In this document: piece after piece, positions 40,851 through 50,057 of the stretch
Numbering within the stretch: the first letter of the stretch is position 1
Layout: every line of letters begins with the position of its first letter
Source: UBA4132 sp037133675
Lineage (GTDB): Bacteria; Pseudomonadota; Gammaproteobacteria; Methylococcales; Methylomonadaceae
Direction of reading: 5' to 3'
DNA length: 64,000 bases
NCBI GenBank assembly: GCA_037133675.1
Contig: JBAXNR010000011.1
Location: forward strand, 1-64,000
Made by a program: the position numbers and the translations under genes
The notes under the pieces: model-generated
The model's database searches: none
The model's input: the letters and a program-made list of their open reading frames with translations, nothing else
What the model was told of the DNA's origin: nothing

Positions 40851-43670
40851 ATGTCAGACTACAACGATTTCTTGGATGATTATGCGTTTATCATAATAGC
40901 TGTGTTACTAGCTGCAATGATACTAGTCGTTATCTTGTGGATGCTTTCAAAATGGTTACATCCTGTTGAAAAAAACAACACAGCACCCACTCCCATTCAG
41001 CACGATTGGCATACCTTGTCAGTTGCGCAAGCACTGCATAGACTATCAACTCAGTTAAGCAGTGGCTTAACTCAGGCAGATGTCAAAGAACGGCAGAACT
41101 ATTACGGTTTTAATCGACTCATTGAAAAACCACCCGAACCAGCTTGGCATTTATTATTGTCACAATTTAAAAGTGTCTTGATTGTAGTGCTGATTGTCGC
41201 GGCAATTCTGGCGACGGCTATTGGTGATTTAACAGACGGTATCGTCATTTTGATTGTAGTGATGATTAACGCTTGCCTAGGTTTTTATCAAGAATTTCAG
41301 GCAGAAAAATCCTTAGCTGTGCTAAAAAAAATGTTGGCGTTACAAGCGACAGTGCGCCGTGATAAAAGCATACAAGAACTATCTGCCGATCAATTAGTGC
41401 CAGGTGATATTGTCATTTTAGAAGCGGGCAATAAAATACCTGCCGATGGACGCATTATTAAGGCTAATAGTTTAGAAGTCGATGAATCGTCTTTCACGGG
41501 TGAATCTGTTCCTGTTGCCAAGCACAAACACGAACTTAAAAATGCCGATACGCCGTTAGCCGAACGGATTAATATGCTTTATATGAATAATGCGATAGTG
41601 CGTGGACGGGCAGAAATGCTGGTAACCGCAACAGGCATGAATACTGAAATAGGCAAATTAGCCAATATGTTGGCGCAAACAGAAGACGAAGCGACTCCCT
41701 TACAAATCCAACTCGATAGTTTAGGCAAACGTTTGGCGTTGTTCGCGTTGTTCATCGTACTGGTATTATTTGCTAGTACCCTTTTACGCGGCGGACCGCT
41801 ACCACAATTGTTTTGGCAATCGCCGCAATTCATCGAAACGGTTTTTACCGCGATTGCCTTGGCAGTTGCAGCAATTCCTGAAGGTTTACCCGCCGTTGTT
41901 ACCGTCACGCTCGCGTTAGGAATGCACCGCATGGCAAAGCAACGCGCCATTGTTAAACGTCTATCTGCGGTAGAAACCTTGGGCTGTACCACGGTTATTT
42001 GTACTGATAAAACAGGAACATTAACAGTGAACCAAATGACCGCACGAGCTTTGTATTATAAAGGGCAACGCTATAGCGTCAGCGGTGAGGGGTATGAAAT
42101 AGCAGGTGAAATTTTACCTAGTAGTAATTCAACAACGGATTTAACCGAGCTATTGTTAGCACTGGCGTTATGTAATGACAGCTGTGTTCAGGACAATCAG
42201 GTACTAGGTGATCCAATGGAAGGTGCGTTATTGGTGCTTGCTGCCAAAGGCGGTTTAAGCAAAGAACAAGCCAATGAACAACTGCCACGCGTTGCTGAAA
42301 TTCCGTTTGATGCGGAACATAAATTCATGGCAACTTTTCATCGACAAGACAGAGAAGTTATCGTATTTATTAAGGGTGCGCCCGAAGTATTGCTGGCGTT
42401 ATGTCAATCAGAACTTGATGAACAAGGCAATGTTGTTGCCATTCAACGCCACACCCTGTTACAGCAAAATGAGCAAATGGCAAGTACAGGTTTGCGCGTA
42501 TTAGGGTTGGTCAAGCGGACATTTCCAACAGCAGATTTTTCATGGGAAGATGATTTATTTAGCTACATTGAAGGGCTAACATTTATCGGGTTAGTCGGTC
42601 TCATGGATCCTCCAAGAGCGGAAGTATGTGAGGCAATCAAACTTTGTCACAAAGCAGGTATCGCCGTCAAAATGATAACAGGGGATCAAAAACTCACCGC
42701 AGCGGCAATCGCTGAAGAAATCGGTTTAGTGGGTGATGTGGTTGACGGCACTGAATTAAGCACGATGGATGATGCAGCATTGACTGAACGCATTAACAGC
42801 ATTGGTGTTTTTGCGCGTACCGCACCTGAGCAAAAAGTCAGAATAGTGAATGCGTTAAAAGCGTATGGTCATATTGTTGCGATGACAGGTGACGGCGTGA
42901 ATGACGCGCCGGCTCTCAAATGTGCTGATATTGGTATCGCAATGGGCATCACAGGAACCGATGTCGCCCAAGAAGCCGCCACCATGATACTCACCGATGA
43001 TAATTTTGCCACTATCGTCAAAGCAGTGAAAGAGGGACGCGGGATTTACGAAAATATGGTTAAATTCATTCGCTTTCAATTGTCCACCAATATTGGAGCG
43101 ATCTTATGCGTAGCTGTTGCACCCTTGCTAGGCTTACCATTGCCGTTTACTGCGATACAATTATTGTGGATTAACATCATTATGGACGGACCTCCCGCTA
43201 TGTCGCTAGGTGTTGATCCTGCTCGCATCGACAGTATGAATGAAGCACCGCGCAAACCCGATGACCGTATTTTGTCATTACGCCGTTTTGGTAATTTATT
43301 TAGTTATGGCTTAATAATGGCTATCGGCACGCTAGGTGTTTTGTATGTCGATTTGCAAGTTGGAGATAAGCTTCATGCTACTAGCTTAGCGTTTACTACC
43401 TTTGTGCTGTTTCAAGTATTCAATGCCTTTAATGCGCGTACTGAAAAAGGCACTGCCTTCAATCGACATTTTTTTGCCAACAAAATTTTATGGGCATCCA
43501 TTCTTAGTGTGATTGTATTGCAAATCATCATTGTGCAATGGTCATCGGCTGAAACTATTTTTCATACCGCGCCGTTAAGTGCGGAAGATTGGTTGTTAGC
43601 TACGAGCATTGCTGTATCAGTGCTGGTTTTTGAAGAGTTACGCAAGCTAGTTGTAAAACTCACTCGGTAG
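40851..43670 (+). CDS. P-type II cation-transporting ATPase
   Basis: A 939-residue P-type ATPase, probably exporting Ca2+ or exchanging cations (PMR1/SERCA or Na/K-like P-II class). An extra N-terminal helix (about 10-35) precedes the cation ATPase N-terminal domain. Motifs: TGES near 218, AAIPEGLPAVVTVTLALG near 340-357, phosphorylation site CTDKTGTLTVNQM near 384-396, KGAPEVLL near 507, MTGDGVNDAPALKCADIGIAMG near 678-700, and LLWINIIMDGPPAMSLG near 765. The PEGLP pattern favours a P-IIA type, but the ion is not certain. Monocistronic, with a hairpin downstream. Confidence 0.9.
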   Translation: MSDYNDFLDDYAFIIIAVLLAAMILVVILWMLSKWLHPVEKNNTAPTPIQHDWHTLSVAQALHRLSTQLSSGLTQADVKERQNYYGFNRLIEKPPEPAWHLLLSQFKSVLIVVLIVAAILATAIGDLTDGIVILIVVMINACLGFYQEFQAEKSLAVLKKMLALQATVRRDKSIQELSADQLVPGDIVILEAGNKIPADGRIIKANSLEVDESSFTGESVPVAKHKHELKNADTPLAERINMLYMNNAIVRGRAEMLVTATGMNTEIGKLANMLAQTEDEATPLQIQLDSLGKRLALFALFIVLVLFASTLLRGGPLPQLFWQSPQFIETVFTAIALAVAAIPEGLPAVVTVTLALGMHRMAKQRAIVKRLSAVETLGCTTVICTDKTGTLTVNQMTARALYYKGQRYSVSGEGYEIAGEILPSSNSTTDLTELLLALALCNDSCVQDNQVLGDPMEGALLVLAAKGGLSKEQANEQLPRVAEIPFDAEHKFMATFHRQDREVIVFIKGAPEVLLALCQSELDEQGNVVAIQRHTLLQQNEQMASTGLRVLGLVKRTFPTADFSWEDDLFSYIEGLTFIGLVGLMDPPRAEVCEAIKLCHKAGIAVKMITGDQKLTAAAIAEEIGLVGDVVDGTELSTMDDAALTERINSIGVFARTAPEQKVRIVNALKAYGHIVAMTGDGVNDAPALKCADIGIAMGITGTDVAQEAATMILTDDNFATIVKAVKEGRGIYENMVKFIRFQLSTNIGAILCVAVAPLLGLPLPFTAIQLLWINIIMDGPPAMSLGVDPARIDSMNEAPRKPDDRILSLRRFGNLFSYGLIMAIGTLGVLYVDLQVGDKLHATSLAFTTFVLFQVFNAFNARTEKGTAFNRHFFANKILWASILSVIVLQIIIVQWSSAETIFHTAPLSAEDWLLATSIAVSVLVFEELRKLVVKLTR

Positions 43671-43740
43671 CCTAACTTGAATGCTAAGCCTTTAATCGCT
43701 TGATTTGATAACAAATTTAGAGGTTTTTTCAGCCGTATAA

Positions 43741-43769
43741 GTGGGCAAACAGCTTTATCGTTTGCCCAC
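43741..43769. repeat. Hairpin between convergent genes (GTGGGCAAAC family)
   Basis: GTGGGCAAAC (43741-43750) and GTTTGCCCAC pair perfectly around nine bases (AGCTTTATC). It may serve as a bidirectional terminator for the ATPase and alaC, although no strong T run follows. A near-identical hairpin occurs at 60439-60468 (loop AGCTCTATC). Confidence 0.7.
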
Positions 43770-43784
43770 CTCACAGAATTATTA

Positions 43785-44975
43785 TTACTTCGCTGCCTTC
43801 TGATCTTTCTTCATCATTAAGCGAATACCGCGCACCGCTTGACGGGTACGATGTTCGTTTTCAATCAAACCAAAACGGACATGATCGTCGCCGTATTGCC
43901 CAAAGCCAATCCCTGGTGCAACAGCGACTTTCGCTTCTAACAATAATTTTTTAGAAAATTCTAGCGATCCCATTGCCTGATACTGCTCAGGAATTTTTGC
44001 CCATACAAACATGGTGGCTTTGGGTTTCTCAACTGCCCAGCCTATTGCATTTAAGCCATCACATAACACATCCCGACGTTTGCAATACATTTCAGCAATT
44101 TCCACTATGCAGTCTTGCGAGCCTTCTAAGGCGGCAATGGCTGCGATTTGAATCGGTGCAAAGGTGCCGTAATCCAAATAGGATTTAATGCGTGCTAAAG
44201 CAGAGACTAACTCTTTATTGCCACACATAAAACCAACGCGCCAACCAGGCATATTGTAGCTTTTAGACAGCGAGAAAAATTCTACCGCAATGTCTTTCGC
44301 GCCTTCGACTTGTAGAATTGACGGAGCTTTGTAGCCATCAAAGACAATATCTGCATAAGCAATATCCTGAACCACCCAGATATTATGCTCTTTTGCCACC
44401 GCAATAATTTTTTCAAAAAACTCCAGTTCCACGCATTCGCTGGTGGGATTACCTGGAAAATTAAGAATCAACATTTTTGGTTTCGGCCAACAATCAACAA
44501 TGGCTTTTTGCAACTCTTCAAAAAAATTGACACCGTCAATCATCGGCACATGGCGCACATCCGCACCCGCAATTACCACACCATAAGGATGAATAGGATA
44601 GGCAGGATTTGGCACCAGTACCACATCACCAGGACCTAATGTAGCGAGGGCTAAATGCGCCAAGCCTTCTTTAGAACCAATAGTAACAATGGCTTCGGTT
44701 TCAGGATCGAGATCAACATCAAAACGAATTTTATACCAGTCACAAATTGCTTTGCGTAACCGTGGTATGCCTTTAGAAACCGAATAACGATGGGTATCAG
44801 GGCGTTGTACCGCTTCAATTAGCTTATCAACGATATGTTGCGGCGTGGGTTGATCTGGATTACCCATGCCAAAATCGATAATATCTTCACCAGCAGCTCG
44901 CGCTTTGGCTTTTAATTCATTAACAATGTTAAAAACGTAAGGGGGTAAACGACTTATTCTATGAAATTGTTCCAT
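43785..44975 (-). CDS. alaC: Alanine transaminase (AlaC type)
   Basis: A 396-residue class I/II PLP aminotransferase, matching AlaC/YfdZ of E. coli, which makes alanine from pyruvate and glutamate. FGMGNPDQPTPQHIVDKL near 37-54, YSVSKGIPRLRKAI near 78-91, LNFPGNPTSECVE near 173-185, PLP lysine in SLSKSYNMPGWRVGF near 232-246 and a final VRFGLIENEHRTRQAVRGI. Cytoplasmic. Monocistronic. It could act on other small amino acids, but the SLSKSYNMPGWRVGF block and length fit AlaC best. Confidence 0.88.
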   Translation of the reverse strand: MEQFHRISRLPPYVFNIVNELKAKARAAGEDIIDFGMGNPDQPTPQHIVDKLIEAVQRPDTHRYSVSKGIPRLRKAICDWYKIRFDVDLDPETEAIVTIGSKEGLAHLALATLGPGDVVLVPNPAYPIHPYGVVIAGADVRHVPMIDGVNFFEELQKAIVDCWPKPKMLILNFPGNPTSECVELEFFEKIIAVAKEHNIWVVQDIAYADIVFDGYKAPSILQVEGAKDIAVEFFSLSKSYNMPGWRVGFMCGNKELVSALARIKSYLDYGTFAPIQIAAIAALEGSQDCIVEIAEMYCKRRDVLCDGLNAIGWAVEKPKATMFVWAKIPEQYQAMGSLEFSKKLLLEAKVAVAPGIGFGQYGDDHVRFGLIENEHRTRQAVRGIRLMMKKDQKAAK

Positions 44976-45389
44976 TTAATGGCTTATGAGGGTAGGTTTA
45001 AAAATGTTGTCTAAGTTACTGTCGTTACTATCATAAGTCAAATGGCAAACTATTAGATAATCTAGTCTAACGCAGTTCACCACCCTACAACAAAGTGTCA
45101 ATTTGCATAATGAGATAATAAAAAACTTAAAATTTGCCTTGTAACATCATCTTAACCTATTGTTTTTAATAACTATCATCAATACTAAATATTGGCTAGC
45201 AGTAAAAGTTAAAGCGATTGAGGTTCAAAATAGTCAAAAAATAAGCTTTTTAATTTCATAACAACATTACTATTTTTACCGCTATCAATAGTTAAAAATT
45301 CCTTGTCATCAATACTTCTTTTGCCTTGTTTCAGATAATGTGTTAATTATTACGCATTCACATTACAATGATATAAAGGAAAAAGCTCG
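44976..45389. other. AT-rich intergenic region
   Basis: About 410 strongly AT-rich bases between alaC and the ABM-like gene, divergent. It probably holds both promoters. No ORF of interest, repeat or RNA structure could be recognised. Confidence 0.5.
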
Positions 45390-45671
45390 GTGCAGTATGT
45401 TTTAATCATTCATGAAGTCGTTGATTACGCCGCGTGGAAAAAAATTTTCGACCAAGCCGCTGAAATCCGAAAACAAGCAGGTGAAGTAAGTTATCAGCTT
45501 TTAAATGTTCAACACGATACTAACAACATTGTTCACTTTTCAAAATGGACATCGTTGGATAATGCTAGGCATTTTTTTGAATCACCTGCATTGATAGAGA
45601 TCAGAAAAAAAGCAGGTGTTAAGTCTCCAGAATTTATCTATTTAAACGAACTGGAAAATAAAGTTTTATAA
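45390..45671 (+). CDS. ABM-like (antibiotic biosynthesis monooxygenase-fold) small protein
   Basis: A 93-residue protein with the pattern of the dimeric alpha-beta barrel family: VLIIHEVVDYAAWKKIFDQAA at the start, then VSYQLLNVQHDTNNIVHFSKWTSLDNARHFFESPAL. It starts with GTG, with AAAGGA about nine bases upstream. Such proteins may be small oxygenases or only bind hydrophobic ligands; the substrate is unknown. It ends 60 bases before the coiled-coil gene and could be in the same transcript, although the gap leaves room for a separate promoter. Confidence 0.7.
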   Translation: MQYVLIIHEVVDYAAWKKIFDQAAEIRKQAGEVSYQLLNVQHDTNNIVHFSKWTSLDNARHFFESPALIEIRKKAGVKSPEFIYLNELENKVL

Positions 45672-45731
45672 CTAATCCACTACCTACTGTTTGTCATCTC
45701 ACTTTACCAATTAACATTAGAGGAAAATAAA

Positions 45732-46097
45732 ATGGAAGAAGACAAAGATTTAACCGCTCCATCCGACTCCGATGTAGAGGGCGCGTTTTTTAGCTCTCTA
45801 AAACGTAATAACCGACAAATACGCGATGACAGAGCGACCGCCATTGCCGAAGATACCGAGCTAGTTTACAAACGTAAAATCGAAGACCTAGAACTCAATA
45901 TTAAAAAAATGAAACGCGAACAGGACAATATGTTAGACCTGTCTCCGACTAACGCACAAAGCCTCATTCTCGCCAGTGATTTTATTTCTGTCGATTATGT
46001 AGAAAAAGATATTGAACTAGGTATTAAAATCCGCAATACCGAAATCACCCTAGAAATAGCCAGAAAAAGATACCAATACTTATTTGGAGGATTATAA
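45732..46097 (+). CDS. Coiled-coil protein of VWA/PurA-like operon
   Basis: A 121-residue protein of unrecognised family. Strong site AGAGGAAA before the ATG. It is charged and almost fully helical. A probable coiled coil runs from residue 35 to 65 (TELVYKRKIEDLELNIKKMK) and another covers the end (IELGIKIRNTEITLEIARKR). No signal peptide or membrane helix. The stop is one base before the VWA gene's start, so the two are surely co-transcribed. A scaffold or adaptor for the VWA protein is a guess based on position only. Confidence 0.65.
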   Translation: MEEDKDLTAPSDSDVEGAFFSSLKRNNRQIRDDRATAIAEDTELVYKRKIEDLELNIKKMKREQDNMLDLSPTNAQSLILASDFISVDYVEKDIELGIKIRNTEITLEIARKRYQYLFGGL

Positions 46098-46098
46098 A

Positions 46099-46947
46099 AT
46101 GGGCATGGGCGATTACTCTCTCGATGATAGAACAACAAGAGCAACAACACTGGGTTATACCACCAAACCTGCCAGCGAAATATTCTCACCAAGTGCCAGC
46201 AATGCGATGAATCCGCATGGCATAATGCTTCGAGAATCCAGAGATTCTGATGAACATCCTAATACCGTGTCGATTATCTTAGCACTGGATGTCACTGGTT
46301 CTATGGGGTCTATCCCACACTTTCTTGTGAAAGAAGGTTTGCCTAAAATTATGGGTAATATTATTCAACGTAATATTAAAGACCCACAATTATTATTTCT
46401 AGCCATTGGCGATCATGAATGCGATAACAGTCCCTTACAAGTCGGGCAGTTTGAATCCAGCGATGAATTATTGGATAAATGGCTAACCGAAGTCTATCTC
46501 GAAGGCGGTGGCGGTGGTAATGGTGGCGAAAGTTATTTATTAGCGTGGTATTTTGCAGGTTTCCATACTGTATTAGACAGCGTTGAAAAAAGACAACAAA
46601 AAGGCTTTCTTTTTACCATTGGTGATGAACCCACGTTACGCGAATTACCTGCGACAGCTCTTAAAAAGATAATGGGTAATGGGCAGTATCAAAATTACTC
46701 TGCCAGTGTATTACTGGATAAAGCGCGTGAACATTATCATGTTTACCATCTGCATATTAAAGAAACCTCCTCAGGTAGCCAACAAACTGTAATGGATGGT
46801 TGGAAAGAATTAATGGGTGACAAGCTCATTCTGGTGGAAAAACACGCGGAGATTGCCAAAATAATCCCTGATATAGTGTCTAAAGTAACCGCTTCAGCAG
46901 CGCGACCAGACGATATTATCAAAGAAAAAACTCCGATTATTTTATAA
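46099..46947 (+). CDS. VWA-domain protein
   Basis: A 282-residue soluble protein with one VWA domain. The ATG at 46099 is chosen because GGAGG lies eight bases upstream; the frame is open from a TTG at 46084. The metal-site motif is ALDVTGSMG, with Asp64, Thr66 and Ser68 (DxTxS instead of DxSxS). Other marks are AIGDHECDNSPLQVGQF, a glycine-rich loop GGGGGNGGESYLLAWYFA near 138-155, and FTIGDEPTLREL. No signal or membrane helix, so cytoplasmic. Two bases separate it from the PurA-like gene. It probably binds a protein partner in a metal-dependent way. VWA fold: confident. Role: unknown. Confidence 0.8.
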   Translation: MGMGDYSLDDRTTRATTLGYTTKPASEIFSPSASNAMNPHGIMLRESRDSDEHPNTVSIILALDVTGSMGSIPHFLVKEGLPKIMGNIIQRNIKDPQLLFLAIGDHECDNSPLQVGQFESSDELLDKWLTEVYLEGGGGGNGGESYLLAWYFAGFHTVLDSVEKRQQKGFLFTIGDEPTLRELPATALKKIMGNGQYQNYSASVLLDKAREHYHVYHLHIKETSSGSQQTVMDGWKELMGDKLILVEKHAEIAKIIPDIVSKVTASAARPDDIIKEKTPIIL

Positions 46948-46949
46948 CA

Positions 46950-48053
46950 ATGGCAAACAAGGCAGTAATAGGTTTAGGTTATGGGGATGAAGGTAAAGGT
47001 TTGTTTATCGATTATCTTTGTTCCCAATCAACTAATCCATTAGTTATTCGTTTTTCAGGTGGACAACAAGCAGGACATACCGTTGTCAGCAATGGAATTC
47101 GTCACGTTTTTTCTAATTTTTGTGCAGGAACATTAAAAGGCGCACCCAGTTATTTTTCCAAGTTCTGTACCATTGACCCCATTGGTATCGTTAATGAATT
47201 ATCAGTATTATTGGATAAAGGGTTTAAACCATTATTATTTATCGATGCGCATTGTCCAGTGACCACGCCTTACGATATAGCGTATAACCAAAAAAATAAT
47301 AAACATGGCAGTTGTGGTGTGGGTGTTGGCGATACGATAAACCGCGAAGAACATCATTATTCCTTAACCTTTGCCGATTTATTTTATCCTTGGGTATTAG
47401 AAACCAAACTAGCGTTAATAAAAGCCTTTTATTCGGGTTATGACGAGGTGAATTTAAGTAATTTTTTAGAATGCTGCGAACTTATTACTCATTCTATTTA
47501 TATTGAAAAAAGCCACGATGTACCAAAAAATAATTACAGTTATTTATTTGAAGGATCGCAAGGTTTACTGCTCGATAAAAATATTGGTTTTTTCCCCCAC
47601 GTTACCCGCTCAAATACCGACACGAAAAATATATTAACTTTATTAGGGCATGAAACTCTGTCGATTTATTTAATAACTCGCGCCTATCAAACCAGACATG
47701 GTGATGGTCCTTTATCCAATGAATCCATACCGCATAATATTAGTAAAAATCCTAATGAAACTAATATCACTAATAAATATCAAGGCGCGTTAAGAATCGC
47801 GCTGCTCGATGTATCATTATTGGAATATGCGATAAATAAAGATGATTATCTACGCTGTACAAAAAATAAATCCCTAGTCATCACTTGCCTAGATCATATT
47901 CACAATGAATACCGCTTTACCTATCAAAATGCCATTATCTACTGTAAAAATGAAACGGAATTTGTTAGTAAAATCGCCAGCATTTTAAATATTAGTAATA
48001 TTTATATTAGTGCGTCAGAAGATTCAAAAAACATTCACTCATTTTCTGGGTGA
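46950..48053 (+). CDS. Divergent short adenylosuccinate synthetase (PurA) paralogue
   Basis: A 367-residue PurA-superfamily protein, about 60 residues shorter than housekeeping PurA (about 430). The nucleotide loop GYGDEGKG (Asp13, Lys16) and GQQAGHTV (His43) keep the catalytic Asp, Lys and His; the usual Asn in NAGHT is Gln. IMP-site segments are recognisable: GSCGVGVGD (usually GTTGRGIG), FEGSQGLLLD and ITRAYQTRHGDGP. The Arg-rich aspartate-binding loop TTGRRRR is replaced by NKYQGALR, so the second substrate may differ from aspartate. The genomic partners (coiled-coil and VWA proteins, gaps of 1-2 bases) are not purine genes. Family: confident. It may form an unusual nucleotide or be a nucleotide-sensing enzyme, by inference. 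Confidence 0.82.
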   Translation: MANKAVIGLGYGDEGKGLFIDYLCSQSTNPLVIRFSGGQQAGHTVVSNGIRHVFSNFCAGTLKGAPSYFSKFCTIDPIGIVNELSVLLDKGFKPLLFIDAHCPVTTPYDIAYNQKNNKHGSCGVGVGDTINREEHHYSLTFADLFYPWVLETKLALIKAFYSGYDEVNLSNFLECCELITHSIYIEKSHDVPKNNYSYLFEGSQGLLLDKNIGFFPHVTRSNTDTKNILTLLGHETLSIYLITRAYQTRHGDGPLSNESIPHNISKNPNETNITNKYQGALRIALLDVSLLEYAINKDDYLRCTKNKSLVITCLDHIHNEYRFTYQNAIIYCKNETEFVSKIASILNISNIYISASEDSKNIHSFSG

Positions 48054-48159
48054 TGGGTTAAATCTGTTATAGCGATATTAATGACTGCTAGTCTTTATAA
48101 AGGACTGGCAATCATGCTCAAAAGTAAAAATAACAGATAATACACTACCCCAATAATCT

Positions 48160-49299
48160 ATGACAAATACGCCAATAAATCCAGATTTACTGCCTGTATT
48201 AGAAGTCTTCAAGCAAGATGCTGGTCAAGTGTGCGTTAAATTATCAGGCTGTTGGAATATTCGTAGCTTATCGATGAATGTGGATATACAGCAAAAACTC
48301 AAAAACATCAGCGCAAATAAAACCCAACAATGGGATATGCGTTGTGTGAATGTCTTGGACAGCGGTGCGGCTTTGATACTTTGGCAAGCATGGGGTGAAA
48401 AAATGCCGAGTGCGTTGCAAATAAAGCCTGAACATCAAGGCTTACTCGCCCGTTGGCAAGCACAAACTGTTGGCACTATTGAAGTCACGCCGTTTCGTTT
48501 TCGTTCGCTGTTAGAGAATTGCGGTCAAACTGCCGTAAACTTTTGGATACAGGTATTGAGTTTTTTAAGCTTATTAGGGCAGTTGGTATTAGATAGTATT
48601 TATTTATTCGTCCATCCACAAGATATTCCTTGGGCAGAAATCTCTATCACGATTTACGATGCAGGAGTCAGAGCCTTAGGTATCACGGCATTGGTGGGGT
48701 TTTTAATTGGTATTGTGTTAAGTTATTTATCAGCTCTGCAATTAAAAATGTTCGGCGCGGAAATTTATATTATTAATATTTTGGGCTTGAGCATTATTCG
48801 TGAATTAGGTCCTTTATTGGCTGCTATTTTGGTTGCTGGGCGTTCAGGTTCTGCGATGAGTGCGCAAATTGGTATTATGCGCGTGACTGAGGAGTTGGAC
48901 GCGCTGTCGGCAATGGGTATTTCGCATTCTGTGCGTTTGGTTTTTCCTAAGGTGATGGCGTTGACACTTGTGTTACCGCTGTTAAGTATTTGGACGAGCA
49001 TCACCGCCTTATTGGGTGGTATGTTTGCCGCGCAAACGACATTGGATATAAGTGTGATGCAGTTTTTTATGAAACTGCCCGATGTTGTGCCGTTGCTCAA
49101 TGTGTTTATTGGTTTGATTAAAAGTGCGACTTTTGGTTTATTTATCGCGCTGATTGCCTGCCATTTTGGTTTTCGTATTGAACCGAATACCGAAAGTTTG
49201 GGTAATGAAACCACTAATTCTGTGGTTGCCGCTATTACCATTGTGATTATGGTCGATGCAGTGTTTGCGATATTGTTTATGAGTGTGGGAATGCCATGA
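48160..49299 (+). CDS. MlaE-type ABC permease with N-terminal STAS domain
   Basis: A 379-residue inner-membrane permease of an MCE lipid transporter. The first 100 or so residues form a STAS-like domain (VCVKLSGCWNIRSL, NVLDSGAALILWQAW), which replaces a separate MlaB. The MlaE domain follows from about 115, with the permease marks GFLIGIVLSYLSALQL, IIRELGPLLAAILVAGRSGSAMSAQIG and EELDALSAMGI. Four to five helices. It overlaps the ATPase start by four bases (ATGA). Expected role: movement of phospholipids or other lipids between inner and outer membranes. Confidence 0.92.
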   Translation: MTNTPINPDLLPVLEVFKQDAGQVCVKLSGCWNIRSLSMNVDIQQKLKNISANKTQQWDMRCVNVLDSGAALILWQAWGEKMPSALQIKPEHQGLLARWQAQTVGTIEVTPFRFRSLLENCGQTAVNFWIQVLSFLSLLGQLVLDSIYLFVHPQDIPWAEISITIYDAGVRALGITALVGFLIGIVLSYLSALQLKMFGAEIYIINILGLSIIRELGPLLAAILVAGRSGSAMSAQIGIMRVTEELDALSAMGISHSVRLVFPKVMALTLVLPLLSIWTSITALLGGMFAAQTTLDISVMQFFMKLPDVVPLLNVFIGLIKSATFGLFIALIACHFGFRIEPNTESLGNETTNSVVAAITIVIMVDAVFAILFMSVGMP

Positions 49300-50057
49300 G
49301 TGTAAGCTGTGCTATCGAATTGAAACACCTGTGGACGCATTTTGGTGATAAAGTCATTCATCAAGACCTTAATTTGTGTTTGCCCGCAGGGGAAATACTA
49401 GGCTTGGTGGGCGCGTCTGGCTGTGGTAAAACCACGTTGTTGCGCGAAATTATCGGTTTGCATTCACCTAGTCAAGGTGAGATTTTCGTCTTGGGACAAT
49501 CTATCAGTGAAGCGAATCAGGGGCAAACGTTACTCAGTAGTTTCGGAGTATTATTTCAAAAAGGCGCGTTATTTAGTGCGTTGAATGTATTTGATAATAT
49601 CGCTTTTCCGCTACGCGAATTGGGCTTTCATGATGAAAACATCGTGCATCGATTAGTATTTATGAAGCTTATTATGGTGGGATTAACTGAAAGTGATGCA
49701 CGCTTAATGCCAGCGGATTTATCTGGCGGTATGATTAAACGCGTGGCATTGGCACGGGCATTGATTTTAGAACCGAGTATATTGTTGTTAGATGAGCCTA
49801 CTGCGGGCTTAGACCCGATTGCCAGTCAAGATTTTGTTGATTTACTCGCTGAACTGCATAAAGAACTTAATTTCACCGCAGTGATGGTCACGCATGATTT
49901 AGATATTCTGCGTGATTTATGTACTAAAGTGGCGGTATTAGCGGAGCATCAGCTCGTGGCTTTTGGAACGCTAGATGGTGTGTTGGCGTGTCAACATACC
50001 TTTGTTAAGCAATTTTTTCACAATAAACGCGCTGAACGAGTATTTCGTTATGGGTAG
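49296..50057 (+). CDS. MlaF-type ABC ATPase
   Basis: A 253-residue ATP-binding subunit. Walker A is VGASGCGKTTLLREI near 37-51; the Q-loop is in FGVLFQKGALF; the signature is DLSGGMIKRVALARAL near 143-158; Walker B is ILLLDEPTAGLDP near 165-177; the H-loop is VTHDL. The FQKGALF-SALNVFDN-AFPLRE pattern is typical of MlaF. It overlaps permease and MCE genes at its two ends. Confidence 0.93.
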   Translation: MSVSCAIELKHLWTHFGDKVIHQDLNLCLPAGEILGLVGASGCGKTTLLREIIGLHSPSQGEIFVLGQSISEANQGQTLLSSFGVLFQKGALFSALNVFDNIAFPLRELGFHDENIVHRLVFMKLIMVGLTESDARLMPADLSGGMIKRVALARALILEPSILLLDEPTAGLDPIASQDFVDLLAELHKELNFTAVMVTHDLDILRDLCTKVAVLAEHQLVAFGTLDGVLACQHTFVKQFFHNKRAERVFRYG

